From: Pseudeuparius sepicola
Lineage: Eukaryota > Arthropoda > Insecta > Coleoptera > Anthribidae
DNA length: 64,000 bases
Assembly (NCBI GenBank): GCA_963920635.1
Contig: OY987300.1
Location: forward strand, 59,744,915-59,808,914
Direction: 5' to 3'
A program made the translations under genes and the position numbers. The number at the start of each line of letters is the position of its first letter. Positions within the stretch are counted from its first letter, which is position 1. Positions 29,570 through 41,289 of the stretch are shown here, one piece after another. The notes beneath the pieces are model-generated. The model did no database searches. It had not been told where the DNA came from and saw only the letters and a program-made list of their open reading frames with translations.

Positions 29570-30195
29570 ATATGGGACAAACAAATACAAGAAGGCGACA
29601 AACTACAAGTGGAGCAAGCCGAACCAAAGATATGTAATGCGGGCAGAATAAGACATTTTATTCCCAATTGGGAATTAATTACCCAAAATAAAGTGATATT
29701 AGAATGGGTAAAGGGTTACAAAATTCCTTTTATAACCAGCCCTGACAAAACAAATACCAAAAAGTAATTACGGTCCTGAATTTCAAGAAAGCATTACCAA
29801 CCTCCTCACAGCTGGGGCTGTTATAAGAAGCAAACAAACAAAATTTAATATACAAGAATTGTTACATGGCAACCATAGACCTTAAAAAATTCAGGTACCT
29901 ACATATAATTGGACAGTTCTTGTTATATATAATTGTTGCATTTGTTGTCAATAATTATTATTCCATAAGAAAAGGAAATATATGTAAATATAATAGGAAT
30001 TATAAAGATTGTTTTGGTGTTGAGATAATACAAATATTATTTATAAAAAATAAGGTAACTTTATATTAAAATATTTAAAGTTTGAGTACAAGGGCCAGCC
30101 TTATGAATTCACATGTTTGCCTTTCGGGTTATCAACCACTCCGTTTGTATTTACCAAAACATTCAAACCTGTCGTCAACCATCTACGCTCATAAA
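29570..30195 (+). pseudogene. DIRS reverse transcriptase remnant
   Basis: In changing frames the plus strand encodes CNAGRIRHFIPNWELIT and VKGYKIPF (29630-29740), then a palm start MATIDLKKF (29866-29892). FEYKGQPYEFTCLPFG and PFVFTKTFKPVVNHL follow (30078-30182). These are DIRS/PAT-type RT signatures. The YxDD part and much of the palm are missing, and at least three stops or shifts occur. No function is expected. Confidence 0.75.
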
Positions 30196-30330
30196 AACGA
30201 AATCAAAAATAAAAATTAGAAACTTTGCAATTTTCTGTTTGGCGCAGATTTCGCAGACAAATACAAATCGGCGAAATCTATTGAGGCAACGGCCAAAGAA
30301 TTACAAATCCAATGGGAACAATCTTGGTGA

Positions 30331-30604
30331 GGCATATATAGAGTCTCGTATAAGTAAGATTAAACCCTTACATACAAGACAAACTCGAAAGTAATGACGA
30401 AAACACGAGTAATATCTGATTACAGTCATTGTGCACACCACTGCCTCCGTAACCTCGTCCCATGAGTAAAATCTTAGTCAGGCATTTATAGAGTCTCGTA
30501 TAAGTAAGATTAAAACCTTACATACAAGACAAACTCGAAAGTAATGACGTAAACACGAGTAATATCTGATTACAGTCATTGTGCACACTACGGCCTCCAT
30601 AACC
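30331..30604 (+). repeat. Tandem duplication inside DIRS, 150-bp unit
   Basis: GGCATATATAGAGTCTCGTATAAG at 30331 recurs at 30481 with about 95 percent identity over about 120 bp. The second unit ends where repeat B begins. Confidence 0.85.
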
Positions 30605-32130
30605 CAGTGCCGGCCTTAGCCGCCTTTGCGCCTCTGGGCAATATTTTCAATGGCGCCCCCTACATTTGCGTTAAAATGAAATATACTATGTAACTATGGA
30701 GATAATGATTTTAGAAAAACCACGAGATGTCTCTGAGGAATAGGGTACTTGAGGAAATTTTACAAACTTGATAAAACAATTCCCGGCCACTTGCATAAAA
30801 CCCTAAGATTATTTCTAAAAATAATATTGATGTAATTAGAAATTTGACAGGGAAGCACTTATGAGGTCACAAGTGTTTTAAAAAAGCAATTTTTTTGGCA
30901 AAGTTGGGCCTAGGAACGGAATTCGTGCTCAATATTTCCAAGCACTATGACGCCTTTATAAAGGCGTCTTCAAGATGGTCCCTGGCCCCAAGTTCTCCGT
31001 TTATTAATAACTCATAATACTTTACTATTTCTACAACATACAAACATTTGCAGTTTTATCCCACGAATTTTGGTAGATGTAAACATCGGATTATTAGATC
31101 CATGAGAGCATCTAATTTCGGCAAAATATCGGATTGCCCTATCCATGTCCATGATAATTTACCTACACTACACAAAAAGTTAACTACAAAAACAATAAAA
31201 TAATAAATAAGAATAACACTATAATAAATCGCATAGATATCTAATAATGTTTAGATTGAGCGGCATACGGAATGACCAAAGTGTCACGTGAAAGAATCAA
31301 AGATTTAGTTTCCAGCGTGTGCAGCGTAAACATACACCATCTTATTTAGGAGTCAATATACTGAACACATTCGTAATAAAAAAGAATTTATGTGACAAAT
31401 TGCATTTGTTAAAGCTCAAAGGTTGCAATACTTTAAATAATATATATTCATAGACAAGCTAGAGACATTTGAATAGAAAAATAACATTTGCCATTGTTCC
31501 ACGAATTATTGCAAACGGGCACCGGCAACATTGCAATGCCGTTTCTCCTGACAGGCACAGAGTTTGTCACGTTTGGCGTTCTAGACAATAAAACGACGAA
31601 ACTGTAGATTTCAGCCTAAGGGAAAATTGTGGAACTTCGTCTTTAATTAACATAAATAAATAAGGGTTAAAAGCCGTTGTTTTATTTATTACGTGTTATG
31701 TTGGTGCATCTACTGTAAACTGAGTACGGTTTTAGAGCAATTAAAAATATAGTCAAGTGCCCTATTATTTGTAAGTAGTGGCATACGTTATTTATTCATG
31801 TCATCAATAAAAATTAACTTTTCTGGACTTTCTGTCGGCAAACTCCCCTCAATAATAAAAATTACCTTTTCTGGAATTTCTGTAGTTAAACTCCCTGATA
31901 ATATCAGTAAAATCCTCAGATAAATAACCAAGGATAGAGGGAGCACAAGCATCAAAATGCACACGTTTGTAGTCAACCAATATCTAGCGGAAATCTACCG
32001 AAGTAAACAAACATTACGCCCGTGAGTACAACGTTTACCTGTGATGTTTACTGGAGTAAAAAAATGCAGAGAGATTGAATGCGGCGGGGGACGGCTGCAT
32101 TGCCATGTTGGGCGATTTGAATTGTCTGTT
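30605..32130 (+). mobile_element. Dispersed repeat B, copy 1 (CAGTGCCGG end)
   Basis: Starts CAGTGCCGGCCTTAGCCGCC and runs parallel to 55255-57345 (shared blocks include CACGAGATGTCTCTGA, CACAAGTGTTTTAAAA and ACGGCTGCATTGCCATG). No transposase frame. The CAGTG start suggests a hAT-like element, but no 8-bp duplication was found, and the right end is approximate. Confidence 0.6.
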
Positions 32131-32339
32131 GACGATTTTGTGGCTCAGACGGGTCCGAACGCGCCGCAAGCGCATATGATTCGGAGGAATCTCACCCGTC
32201 AATACTCCCCCAAACAGAAGAGTCGACGAAAAAACTGATCGAGCAGTACAACGTAACTACAAAACGATTTTTTATGGTGGTCACTTAATCTCCCAAATAG
32301 TAGAATGACCCTGAAGGAAATGCCTTAATTTTTCACCAT

Positions 32340-33255
32340 ATTCATAGATGCTAGCGGCTCAGGCTGGGGGGCAAATATGTCAAAACAAAATAGGAAAAGG
32401 GTTCTGGAACCCTACACCCTACAGAACTTAATTATCACATCAATTTTTTAGAACTTCTAGCAGCCTTCAGAGGATTACAACCCTTGTTAAAAGCGCGAGA
32501 ATTGTAGCATATTATTGGAAATAGATAATGGTTACGTTTAAGACTCCCAATCTTAAAAAGCGCTTTAATTGCAGCGCTTTCTACTTTCGTTTGCTGGCGC
32601 TAGCATTTCGTTAAACGGCTATTTTATGACAGTAAAGCTAGCGCCCTAAATATCGAGATGAAAAATAAATTAAGCTCAAACACAGCATCAAAAAGTAAAT
32701 CACGAAATCGAAATTTTACAATGGCTTTTACCACACCGAAATAACATAAACAACGTCAATAAAGGGAACTGACAGAACAAAGTAAGGTTAGAACAAACCC
32801 CGTATAGCAATCACAGGCGCAAGCATCAAACCGCTTGCAAGCGATTGCAATCGCTTTGTCGTCTTAAACGCACCCAATGTCACCGCAGTCACCTATACAA
32901 ACCGAATGGGGGGTATAAAATTCCAAAATTGAACGAGATAACGCAACAAATATGGAAGTGGTGCGAAAAGCGTAAAATCATGATTTTTGCATCATACATA
33001 AACACCAAAGAAAACATACTAGCAGAGAAAGAATCTCGTCAGGAAAATATTGAAACGGGGTAATCTCTACATCCCACTGTTTAATAAAATCAAAACAATT
33101 TTGGCATTCCACAAATCGATCTGTTTGCTTCATATGCAAATAAAAAATGCGAAACCTTTATTTGTTGGCATCCTGACCCAGAGTCCAGGGGTGTTGATGC
33201 CTTCACATTTACCTGGTCTGAAATGTACTTTTACACTTTTCCGCCTTTTACTTAT
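32340..33255 (+). pseudogene. DIRS RNase H and RT-domain end remnant
   Basis: FIDASGSGWGANMSKQNRK at about 32342 is the RNase H start. Later pieces such as FASYINTKENILAEKESRQ (about 32988) and IDLFASYANKKCETFICWHP (about 33118) are typical of the DIRS RNase H/methyltransferase boundary. They lie in different frames with many stops. The R4-type LINE interrupts the coding just after FTYL near 33260. Confidence 0.72.
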
Positions 33256-33291
33256 CTAGAGTAATTAAATAATAATAATAATAATAATAAT

Positions 33292-34629
33292 AATGCCGAT
33301 GCCACAAATGCGAGTTACCCTAGCAGAGAACAGGTCGACGGTTTCTGGAGAAATCAACTTGCCACACCAGGTCCATACAATGTCAGTGCAAGCTGGATCA
33401 GCGAAGAACGCGAGATGGGCCGGAACTATAGCCAGATGCAACACGAGCAATTCACAACCGCTGAGGTCTCCGATGTCATCAAGAATTCCCACAACTGGAA
33501 GGCACCAGGTCCAGATCATCTCCAAAATTATTGGATTAAGAAGTTGTGGTGCACGCATGAACAAATAACTACCTTAATTAATGAAGTCTTGCTCGATCCT
33601 CTGAAAATGCCATTGTTTCTTACACAGGGTGCAACTTACCTGTTACCAAAAGACCAGCGGAATACGGATAACCCTGCCAAGTACCGCCCAATAACCTGCT
33701 TGCCTACGCTTTACAAGATAATCACATCTTGCCTTACGCAGCGAATATATGCTCACTGCGAGCGGAACAACATCATTGCAATGCAGCAGAAGGGCTGCTC
33801 GAAGGGCGCAATGGGATGCAAAGAGCAACTCATCATAGACTCTGTCATCTGCAACCAGGCTCATTCCAAGCAACGAAACCTCCACATGGCTTATGTGGAC
33901 TACAAAAAAGCATTTGATTCCGTACCTCACGACTGGCTCACAGGTATCTTAAAGCTGTATAAAATAGATCATCATACAGTTTCCTTTTTAGAACACGTTA
34001 TGACAACCTGGCGCACTAAGATACAACTCAGAACCGCAAACAGTAATATCGAGACCGACACAATCAACATACGAAGAGGGATTTTCCAAGGAGATTCACT
34101 CAGTCCACTGTGGTTCTGCATGGCGATGAACCCTCTATCACATCGGTTGAACTCTACAAAATATGGCTTCGCTATCAAAAGCAACAACGCAGAAGTGATC
34201 AAGTTGAATCACCTATTATATATGGATGATTTAAAACTGATCGCCGCAACCAAAAACCAACTAACGCAAATGCTTAAAATTGTAGAGGAGTTCTCCAGGG
34301 ACATCGGAATGCTGTTTGGACTGGACAAGTGCCGCACCCTTAATACCATCCGGGGAAAGCTCGAACAAATTGCACACGAGATGCAGGACGGCCAGGAGAT
34401 CGAAGCAATGAGCATGGGAGATACATACAAATATCTCGGGATGAAACAAGCTCAAAGGATAGACCATCGAACAATGAAGACTGATTTAACGAATGAATCC
34501 ATCAAAAGAGTAAGACAAGTAGTGCGAACTGATCTTAACAGCAGGAATTTGTTTAAGGCCCTGAACACGTATGCGTGCTCTGTACTCAGCTATTCGTGCG
34601 GAATAGTGGACCAACACGGACATCAATAA
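33292..34629 (+). pseudogene. RT of R4/Dong-type LINE
   Basis: The frame is open from the TAA tract (no ATG of its own, so 5' truncated). Recognisable are NWKAPGPDHLQNYWI, YRPITCLPTLYKI, MAYVDYKKAFDSVPHDWL (motif A), GIFQGDSLSPLWFCMAMNPL and LLYMDDLKLIA (YMDD box). It ends after a frameshift at about 34606-34615. The downstream part continues in another frame. It is a retrotransposon RT of the site-specific, REL-endonuclease type. Confidence 0.85.
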
Positions 34630-35728
34630 CCTGCAACGAAAAGTTAGGACACTACTGACAAAAGCTCATAAACATCATCCCCGTAGCGCCGTAGAAAGAA
34701 CAACTCTGCCACGTCAACTAGGAGGAAGAGGATTGGCAGATCTCAGCAAGCAATTGGACCAACAAATATTGAATCTGCGTAATTATTTCTACAGGCAGGC
34801 CAACAGCTCCACACTACATAGGACTATATGCGGAGCAGACGTCTCAACACCGCTACGTCTGACGGAACACGAGCGTCAAAATCACCACCGAACCGACAAC
34901 GATAAAGTACAGAGGTGGTTGGGGAAGCCGCTGCACGGGAGGCATCCTAATGAGGTTAACCAGGAACATGTCGACAAGTTAGCGTCGAACTATTGGCTGA
35001 CCTCGGGACGAATGTTCCCCGAGACGGAAGGCTTCCTACTGGCCATACAAGATCAGGTTATACCAACTCGCAACTACCTAAAACTCATTGTAGGAGATGC
35101 ATCGGTAGTGGATGACAGATGCAGATACGGGTGCCCAACTTCAGAAACAATCCAGCACATAACAGGAGGATGTCAGATGTTCGCATCAACGGAATATAAG
35201 GAACGACACGATTCGGTTGCCAAGATCTTGCACCAGGAACTGGCGGAAAAACTTCTGCTTGTGCAGGCAGAGAGGATCCCATATTACAGCTACACACCGG
35301 AGCCTGTTCTTGAGAACAGCAACTACAAGATGTACTGGGATCGTACAGTTCTGACAGATCAACGAGTTGCCCATAACAGACCGGACCTTATAATAGTTGA
35401 TAAAATTTCTAGGAAGACAACTCTGATTGATGTGGCCATCCCGAACAACAACAACCTGCGTGTGAAGCAAGTCGAGAAGATCGCGAAGTACAGAGACTTA
35501 GAAGAACGAATTAGAAGGCAATGGGAAATGGACAACGTTCAGACGATTCCAATCATCGTGTCAACAACTGGTGTCATACCAAAAAGTTTGCTGAGAAACA
35601 TCAAAGAGCTGGGGCTAACTGATAATCTTTACAGGTCCATGCAGAAAGCGGTACTACTTGCGACAGCCCGAACCGTCAGGAAATTCATGGGGAGTGCAGG
35701 AACGTCCAACAACATCAATGTCACCTAA
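34617..35728 (+). pseudogene. Endonuclease part of R4/Dong-type LINE
   Basis: Open in the new frame from about 34617 to TAA at 35726-35728. It contains the Cys-His finger CRYGCPTSETIQHITGGC (C-x3-C-x7-H-x4-C, about 35130-35170). Next come the nuclease residues RPDLIIVD and TLIDVAIP (PD-x-D type, about 35380-35440). These are hallmarks of the restriction-like endonuclease of R2/R4 elements, which cleaves the target site. Only one frameshift separates it from the RT. Confidence 0.82.
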
Positions 35729-35865
35729 GGCCCGATAACATGGCAAGGGTCTCGTCCGAGCCAGATCCTTATGGTATCCGGGATACCCGGGATCTGAGTG
35801 AATGTTCCCCAGAGAGGGAGTGCGAATGCCTTTTGGCTAAGTCGATATAATAATAATAATAATAA

Positions 35866-36915
35866 ACTGACAAGGCAGAAGGCATTGTCGTATTCCCAAT
35901 TTGGAAATCACAACCCCGGTATCCAATAATAGAACAACTCATGCTCTCCAAACCGATCATATTCTCCCCACACCGCTTATTGCTGTTACCTCCTTTCAGG
36001 AAACCACACCCCATGTGGCAAAACTTTACCCTGGGAGCCGCAGTATTATCCGCCAAGCATATCTAAAAAGGGGAGTTTCTAGAGAATACCATCGATGTAT
36101 TACTATCATCCTTAGCTGACAGTACCTTAAAACAGTACAATGTAACTTATGAAAAATTGTGGCCATATTTTAAAAGTACCGATGTTTTTGCAGCCACACC
36201 AAATAAAATAATCGATTTTCTAAATAAGGAATTGGCCCAGGGTGGGAACTACAATGACCTCAATCAACACAAGTTTGCTCTAAATATTCTCCTGCAAACC
36301 ACCGATCATCCAACGATAGCTAGATTCATGAAAGGAGTTTAGAATGAGGCCAGTGTTCCCCAGATACAATGAAATCTGGGATCCCAGCCCAGTCTTAACA
36401 TGCTTTGAAGCCCTCGCACCAAGTGACTCCCTACACAAGCTTATTGTTTTGCTAGCTCTCATCTCCAGCCACAAAGTTCAAATACTGACAAAATTAGATT
36501 AAACAATATCACTTTTTTTGAAGATCGATTGGAAATATATATTACCGATATCATAAAAACCTCAAAACCTGGAAAATGCGAACCTAAAATAATAATACCT
36601 TATTTTCGAGAGAAACCGAATTCATGTTTAGCATCACTGTTAAAATATTACATAACCGTAACTAAAAACAGCAGACGCGGGCATGATCAGTTATTACTCA
36701 CCATTAAAAAAACACATACCTAACCCAGCTACGGCACAAACTGTCTCAAAATGGATCAAAAAAGGCCTTACAATAGCTGGTGTAGATACAACTATCTGTA
36801 AATCGCATGGTACCCGCCATGCTTCCACCTCGGCAGCTTTCAAAAGAGACCTAACTATTGAAAATATTAAACGTACAGTGGAATGGACTGAAATTCAAAT
36901 ACGTTTATAAAATTC
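35866..36915 (+). pseudogene. DIRS tyrosine recombinase remnant
   Basis: After the LINE the DIRS frame resumes (TDKAEGIVVFPIWKSQ) and reaches a tyrosine recombinase: TLKQYNVTYEKLWPYFK (about 36127), FALNILLQTTDHPTIARF, then in other frames WDPSPVLTCFEAL and ALISSHKVQIL. The C-terminal SHGTRHASTSAAF (about 36796-36840) holds the conserved H-x-x-R. The first catalytic Arg position reads Lys in SHKVQ. Several stops and shifts are present. The enzyme would integrate the circular DIRS DNA; this copy cannot. Confidence 0.8.
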
Positions 36916-37315
36916 TATACAAGATCCATAATTACAAACTCACAGTTCGAAAACATCCTAATAAATAACTTAGAAAATACCGAGTGGCGCAATACTTAAA
37001 ATTACAACCACAGAAATAACAGTATTATACCTATATACTACTTTACTAAAATATACAATATACATTACTAAATATTTAGTTACGTAAGAATTTATAAAAT
37101 ACGGTCTACAAATAGTGTTAAATTATCTGGTGAATTTCGTTCCAGTTATTCACATGTAGATCACATACATGGTGTTCTACATTGTATTGGGTAAGCTGTG
37201 TTTATATAATAAACAATTTCGTTGCGAATACGTGACGAGTTTCATTTCGCAAGTCGCGCACACAAGGTCGAAGCCAAAGAAACACCTCAGATCGCACCAA
37301 ATCTTTCAACATCTA

Positions 37316-37430
37316 CAGTGTGATCTCGAGGACGGGGCCATCGACGTATAATTAGAGGTTAAACAACTTACCTGTAAGGAAGTTCAATCCTCAATTATAC
37401 GAGATGGCCCCGTCCGAAGAGATCACACCC
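37316..37430 (+). repeat. DIRS internal complementary region
   Basis: 37316-37353 is the exact complement of the left element edge (29180-29217), and 37396-37430 of the right edge (37580-37614). The intervening sequence matches the outer flank of the right repeat up to 37659. This arrangement serves in DIRS replication to complete the ends and predicts the element boundaries. Confidence 0.88.
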
Positions 37431-37472
37431 ACCCGCCACTATTCATCCCCAAAATACTGCGATCTGAGGGGC

Positions 37473-37659
37473 AACATAATGAATATCAGGCGGGCGCGGG
37501 GATATCGATACGGCGGGTTACCAAACACTTTTTTCTATAAACATACGCGACAAAAAGAGCACAGAAACATAAACTACAGTGTGATCTCTTCGGACGGGGC
37601 CATCTCGTATAATTGAGGATTGAACTTCCTTACAGGTAAGTCGTTTAACCTCTAATTAT
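37473..37659 (-). repeat. Right inverted terminal repeat of DIRS and outer edge
   Basis: 37473-37604 is the inverse of 29191-29320. The further bases to 37659 appear inverted in the internal complementary region, which places the right end at about CTAATTAT (37653-37659). Confidence 0.85.
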
Positions 37660-38234
37660 CAATAATTTCTGTGTAATATAAATTTCTGTTTGACTTAATC
37701 GCTTTAAGTTTCATATTGTTTTAATTTTTGAGTAAATAATGTGCTCTTATTCTTTACATTCGGATAATTCGGATATCGAAAAATAAGAGGTCCAAAATTT
37801 CGATGGAATACAAGGGAGTTGTCGATGGGCACTGAAAATATAAAACTGATAATTATTTTATAACGGGCGCCCGTCCATCACCAATCATTCAATCTGATTG
37901 AACTAATAACTTAAAAGAGCCAGCAATAATATAACACATTTCGTTAAAAATAATTAGCACGAAAATTTTAAATTTCATCTTTTTTCACAGAAATCTCAGA
38001 AACGTGTGGAAAATTGTTAATTTTTTTAAGGCATATTATTAGGTTTCCATAAAGGAACAATTTAATTTGTCCCGATTTAACCGACCTCAAATTTCTTAAA
38101 ATTTCCTAGATTCCCTCGCTTATTCTCGAAATTCGGGCACCTTCTATAAGTATATACATTTATTATACATATTTGCTATACCTACTATTCTGAGACCGTA
38201 ACACGGTACTTTCTTGTCTTACATTATAACGTAC
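37660..38234 (-). other. Cadherin intron, nothing recognised
   Basis: AT-rich intron sequence next to the exon donor at 38234; no repeat or ORF that I can support. Confidence 0.4.
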
Positions 38235-38411
38235 CTGGCTTGGTCAAAATCTTTGCCGAGATCTCTCTTGATTACATCGTTGCTGAACACTGGATTTGAC
38301 CCTTCAATAGCATGTTGGTTGGTGGTGGGGGCATTTATTCCCAATCTATTTAGTCCTGACTCTTCCGAACCGAATTTTTGGGTTGTTAGATTTTTCAACC
38401 TATTGTTCAGT
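38235..38411 (-). CDS. Cadherin exon, cytoplasmic domain
   Basis: Acceptor TTATTTCAG before 38411 and donor CAG|GTACGT after 38235. The 177 bases encode the juxtamembrane cytoplasmic tail with LNNRLKNLTTQKFGSEESG, LNRLGINAPTTNQ, AIEGSNPVFSND. The FGS-SGLNR-G and H-A-EGSNP pattern is the one of Bt-receptor-type cadherins and differs from the catenin-binding tails of classical cadherins. A 54-base intron separates it from the membrane exon. Confidence 0.9.
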
Positions 38412-38465
38412 CTGAAATAATTACATGGATAAGTTAAATACGCATTTTAGATTTACTCTACATAC

Positions 38466-38666
38466 TGTTTTAATTTGATGATGAAGGCTATTATAATAAT
38501 GAGCAATAATGCTCCAAGAGTTATCGACACACCAATTAGCCAGGTTCTAAGGGTGCCTTCCAAGTTTTGTGTTACTTCCTTGGTATCGAAATTCATCAGA
38601 ACCAGACCTTCTTTTCTTAAATCGCTTCTCATTTTGGAAAACTTGGTTATATCCTCTCCTATAATC
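38466..38666 (-). CDS. Cadherin exon, membrane segment
   Basis: Acceptor TTTTTAG before 38666 and donor ACA|GTATGT after 38466. It encodes the end of the membrane-proximal domain (DITKFSKMRSDLRKEG, NFDTKEVTQNLEGTL), then one transmembrane helix (TWLIGVSITLGALLLIIIIA) and basic stop-transfer residues. Phases on both sides fit. Ordinary type I topology of a cadherin. Confidence 0.92.
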
Positions 38667-38969
38667 CTAAAAACACATAGCAAGTGTTACCAAATTATGG
38701 ACATAAACTACCTATTATAGTTTAAGAGTTGCGTTCATGCGTTAGGTATTTATTTTTTTATTAAACGTGGTTTACATTCATTTTTTCTATACTATAATAT
38801 TATAGCAGCGGTGGCGACGTTCGTAGCGTCGCTGAACTATTTAGACTGCACGTTTTTCTGCCTTCGATCAGTGGCATAACTCTGGAAGAGTAGGCCCGTG
38901 TTCAAAATTTCAGGTGGACCCCTGTGTTTGTTTTATGTTTGAAAGTGGTGTAACAATGACAAACATTGT

Positions 38970-39318
38970 ACAGGATGTCCCATTTTCGATACTTTTGCAA
39001 GTTATATTTATATTTTGAAATTCTTACCTCCTAGAATTGCCACTGAATTATATGTGAAAAAATCTATAATAGTCGATTTTTACCATTTTTACCATTTCAA
39101 CAAGTTATATATATAATGGATATATTAGGGGGGTGCCTGAAAATTGCAAATTTTGAAAATCATCTTGTGTTTAAAAAACAGGAGCTCGCATGGAAATTCT
39201 GTATACGAACCTCTCTTTTCATGAAAAAATAGGTCAGTGTCTCAAATTCCGCAACTACCTATTTCTTTAAATAAACGAGATACCTCGCAAAAGTAGCGAA
39301 AAGGGTACACCCTGTAGG
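38970..39318. mobile_element. Foldback element, about 350 bp
   Basis: Arm ACAGGATGTCCCATTTTCGA...CTTTTGCAAG is answered by the inverse of CTTGCGAAAGTAGC-like sequence ending GGGTACACCCTGT at 39318. ACAGGGTGT-type ends are shared with 17098 and other places. No ORF. Confidence 0.65.
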
Positions 39319-39611
39319 TGCATAGAGAATAATCCAACTTAAACTTTGTATTGACCAACAGTTAAAAATAATGCACATTGCTCACTACAGGTCGAAAAAC
39401 GCCATTTTATAGATCAAAATATTCAATCACCATGTACGTTCTGTACAGGGCGATCCAAACTAGACGCCCCAGGCCTACTGCGGGAACACGAAAACTGCAG
39501 ATAAAATTTCGAACAGGGGCTCTTAAATGGAATTGAATGAAAAACATGGAATTTTTTCAATTCACTAGGATCGGTTTTCCGAAATCTAGCTAGCCATGGA
39601 AACAATTGCGA

Positions 39612-39835
39612 TAGTCAGAAATGATTTAAGAGTAGATATGTTAGGGTGCCTTGTGCACCATTAAATTTGTTCGACTGGAGTATTTTTTTAAATTTTTGAA
39701 TTGTGCTTGTTACTGACTTGTTTGCTATTATAGTTTGTTACAAAAATTGTTTTTTAATATTCCAGTTTGAAAAAATTTAAAGGTGCACAAGACAACCTAA
39801 CATTCTCTTAAATAATTTCTGACTGTCAATTATAA
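39612..39835. repeat. Inverted repeat of about 220 bp
   Basis: GTCAGAAATGATTTAAGAG and GTTAGGGTGCCTTGTGCACC at the left reappear inverted as GGTGCACAAGACAACCTAAC and CTTAAATAATTTCTGAC at the right. Non-coding. Confidence 0.7.
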
Positions 39836-40229
39836 ATTTTGAGCAATAAAAGATACAGAAAATCTTTTCCTATAAAAGTTGTTGAGAATGATAAGGACTT
39901 TCGATATTTAGGAAAAAATTGTATGTCTCTGGGGAAAAATACCAAAACACACAGCTAGGAAACTCTTGTGGTGGGGGGCGATTCTCGCCGCAAGCCTTTA
40001 GCCCCGCCTTCGAGGAGAGAATTTTCGACAAACCTGTATATTTTGTGTTTTCGATCGACAGTCACGAAACGTCATAATGTTCACTATATTTGTCAAACAA
40101 ATCTAAATGAACTCTGCAAATTAAAGTTCTTGCTATCAACGCAAAACACATTTAATTGTGTAAAACAAAAAAAACCTGCAGAGCAAATCCACTCCAACCA
40201 CGGAAAGAGGTTCCCGAAAGCCGACAGTG

Positions 40230-40681
40230 ATTTAAATAACATGTGCGAGCGAAAATCGGGGCACGTTTGTGCCGTCAAAAGCTGCAATAATAAACTGCAA
40301 GAAGAAATTCTTTTGTTTTCCCAAACAATCTCAATCAAGAAATATTAACCAAGAAATATTAACTAAATAAGCTAATTATTCCCAGGACAAGTTATTGCAG
40401 AAAAATTTGATTAGATACGTGTACGGCTATCTTCTAAATAAGGCGTTCGCCGCTCAGAATTCATTCTTGTGATGTTTGTGGTTAAGTACAGCAAAGATCA
40501 CCAAACATTGGACGATTCCTCTTTTTATTGTTATTTGAAGGCATATGAAAACAAAAACAAGGACATCTTTGGAAATTTAAAGATGCCAAATGATAAATTT
40601 GTGGAAATAATTTGCAAAGTTGAAATAATATTTCAAGATAAATTTGAACAGATTGTTACTAAAAATAATATTAATTTGTAA
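40230..40681 (+). pseudogene. Possible THAP / P-element-like relic
   Basis: A frame at 40240-40345 shows CERKSGHVCAVKSCNNK, with the spaced cysteines of a THAP zinc finger start (C-A-V-K-x-C). Another frame at 40469-40681 (DIFGNLKMPNDKFVEIICK, ending NNINL) has the flavour of the C-terminal part of P-element-type transposases. The two parts are short, in separate frames and incomplete. I regard a decayed P-like element as possible rather than shown. Confidence 0.3.
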
Positions 40682-41289
40682 AAAACTTTTAGAGTTTTGT
40701 AGTGATTTGTTTTTCGAGCATCCCTGTAAAAATTTCCCTAAATAATATATTTAAGTGTTAGGATATATTATACTTTAAAAACCATTAATACTAATTTTAA
40801 AAATATTAACAAAAATAAGTTAATTATTTGGAAACATTTGTAACATATTGTATCATAATTAAGTTTTATTTTTTGTTTTTAGACAGATAGGTACATTTAT
40901 TGTTTTAAATAGACCGAAAATAATTAGAATGTAATTTTCCGTAGGTAGTTTATTTAAGGTACCTACTAACAATTTCAATATTCAAACATAATATAAGTAT
41001 CTTTTTTGGAAACATGCAGAAAAACAATGCCGCTGTTATAAAAGCATCATGTAGATATATAGGTACTATTTTGTCAGTGGGACAGATATAGTTATTTGTT
41101 ATTTGATTCTATTAAATTATCAAACAAAATTAATATACCTATTTATTACAGCACTGTTCTTCGAACTTGAACAAATAATCCCTTACTCCGATCCTGGCTT
41201 CTCTCCCCAAATCGAGAGACATAGCACGCTTGACCCTGAATGGTTACAACAAAGGTGCTGTCATCGAGTTTCCCAGCTGTGTGTTTTGA

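Larger units (their letters stand above)
33268..35866 (+). mobile_element. R4/Dong-type LINE in a TAA tract
   Basis: A 5'-truncated LINE (about 33292-35848) lies between TAA repeats (33268-33292 and 35848-35866). It has an RT followed by a restriction-like endonuclease, the order of R4-clade elements, some of which (Dong) are known to insert in TAA repeats. DIRS coding resumes at once on the right side. The target was therefore an AAT-rich stretch of the DIRS gene. Confidence 0.85.
29180..37659 (+). mobile_element. DIRS-type tyrosine recombinase retrotransposon
   Basis: Inverted terminal repeats of about 130 bp (29191-29320 and 37473-37604) enclose an RT/RNase H relic and a tyrosine recombinase relic. 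An internal complementary region at 37316-37430 matches the outermost sequence of both ends. These are the defining features of DIRS elements, which replicate through circles and make no target duplication. The element is interrupted by an R4-type LINE (33290-35866) and by dispersed repeat B (30605 to about 32130), and its genes are full of stops. Confidence 0.9.

Noticed and set aside
38221..38234. Cadherin stop by reading through the donor at 38234
   Set aside because: The frame would close a few codons later, but the CAG|GTACGT donor and the in-phase exon at 24300 with the conserved SGDS-L-IG-ED tail make splicing the better model.
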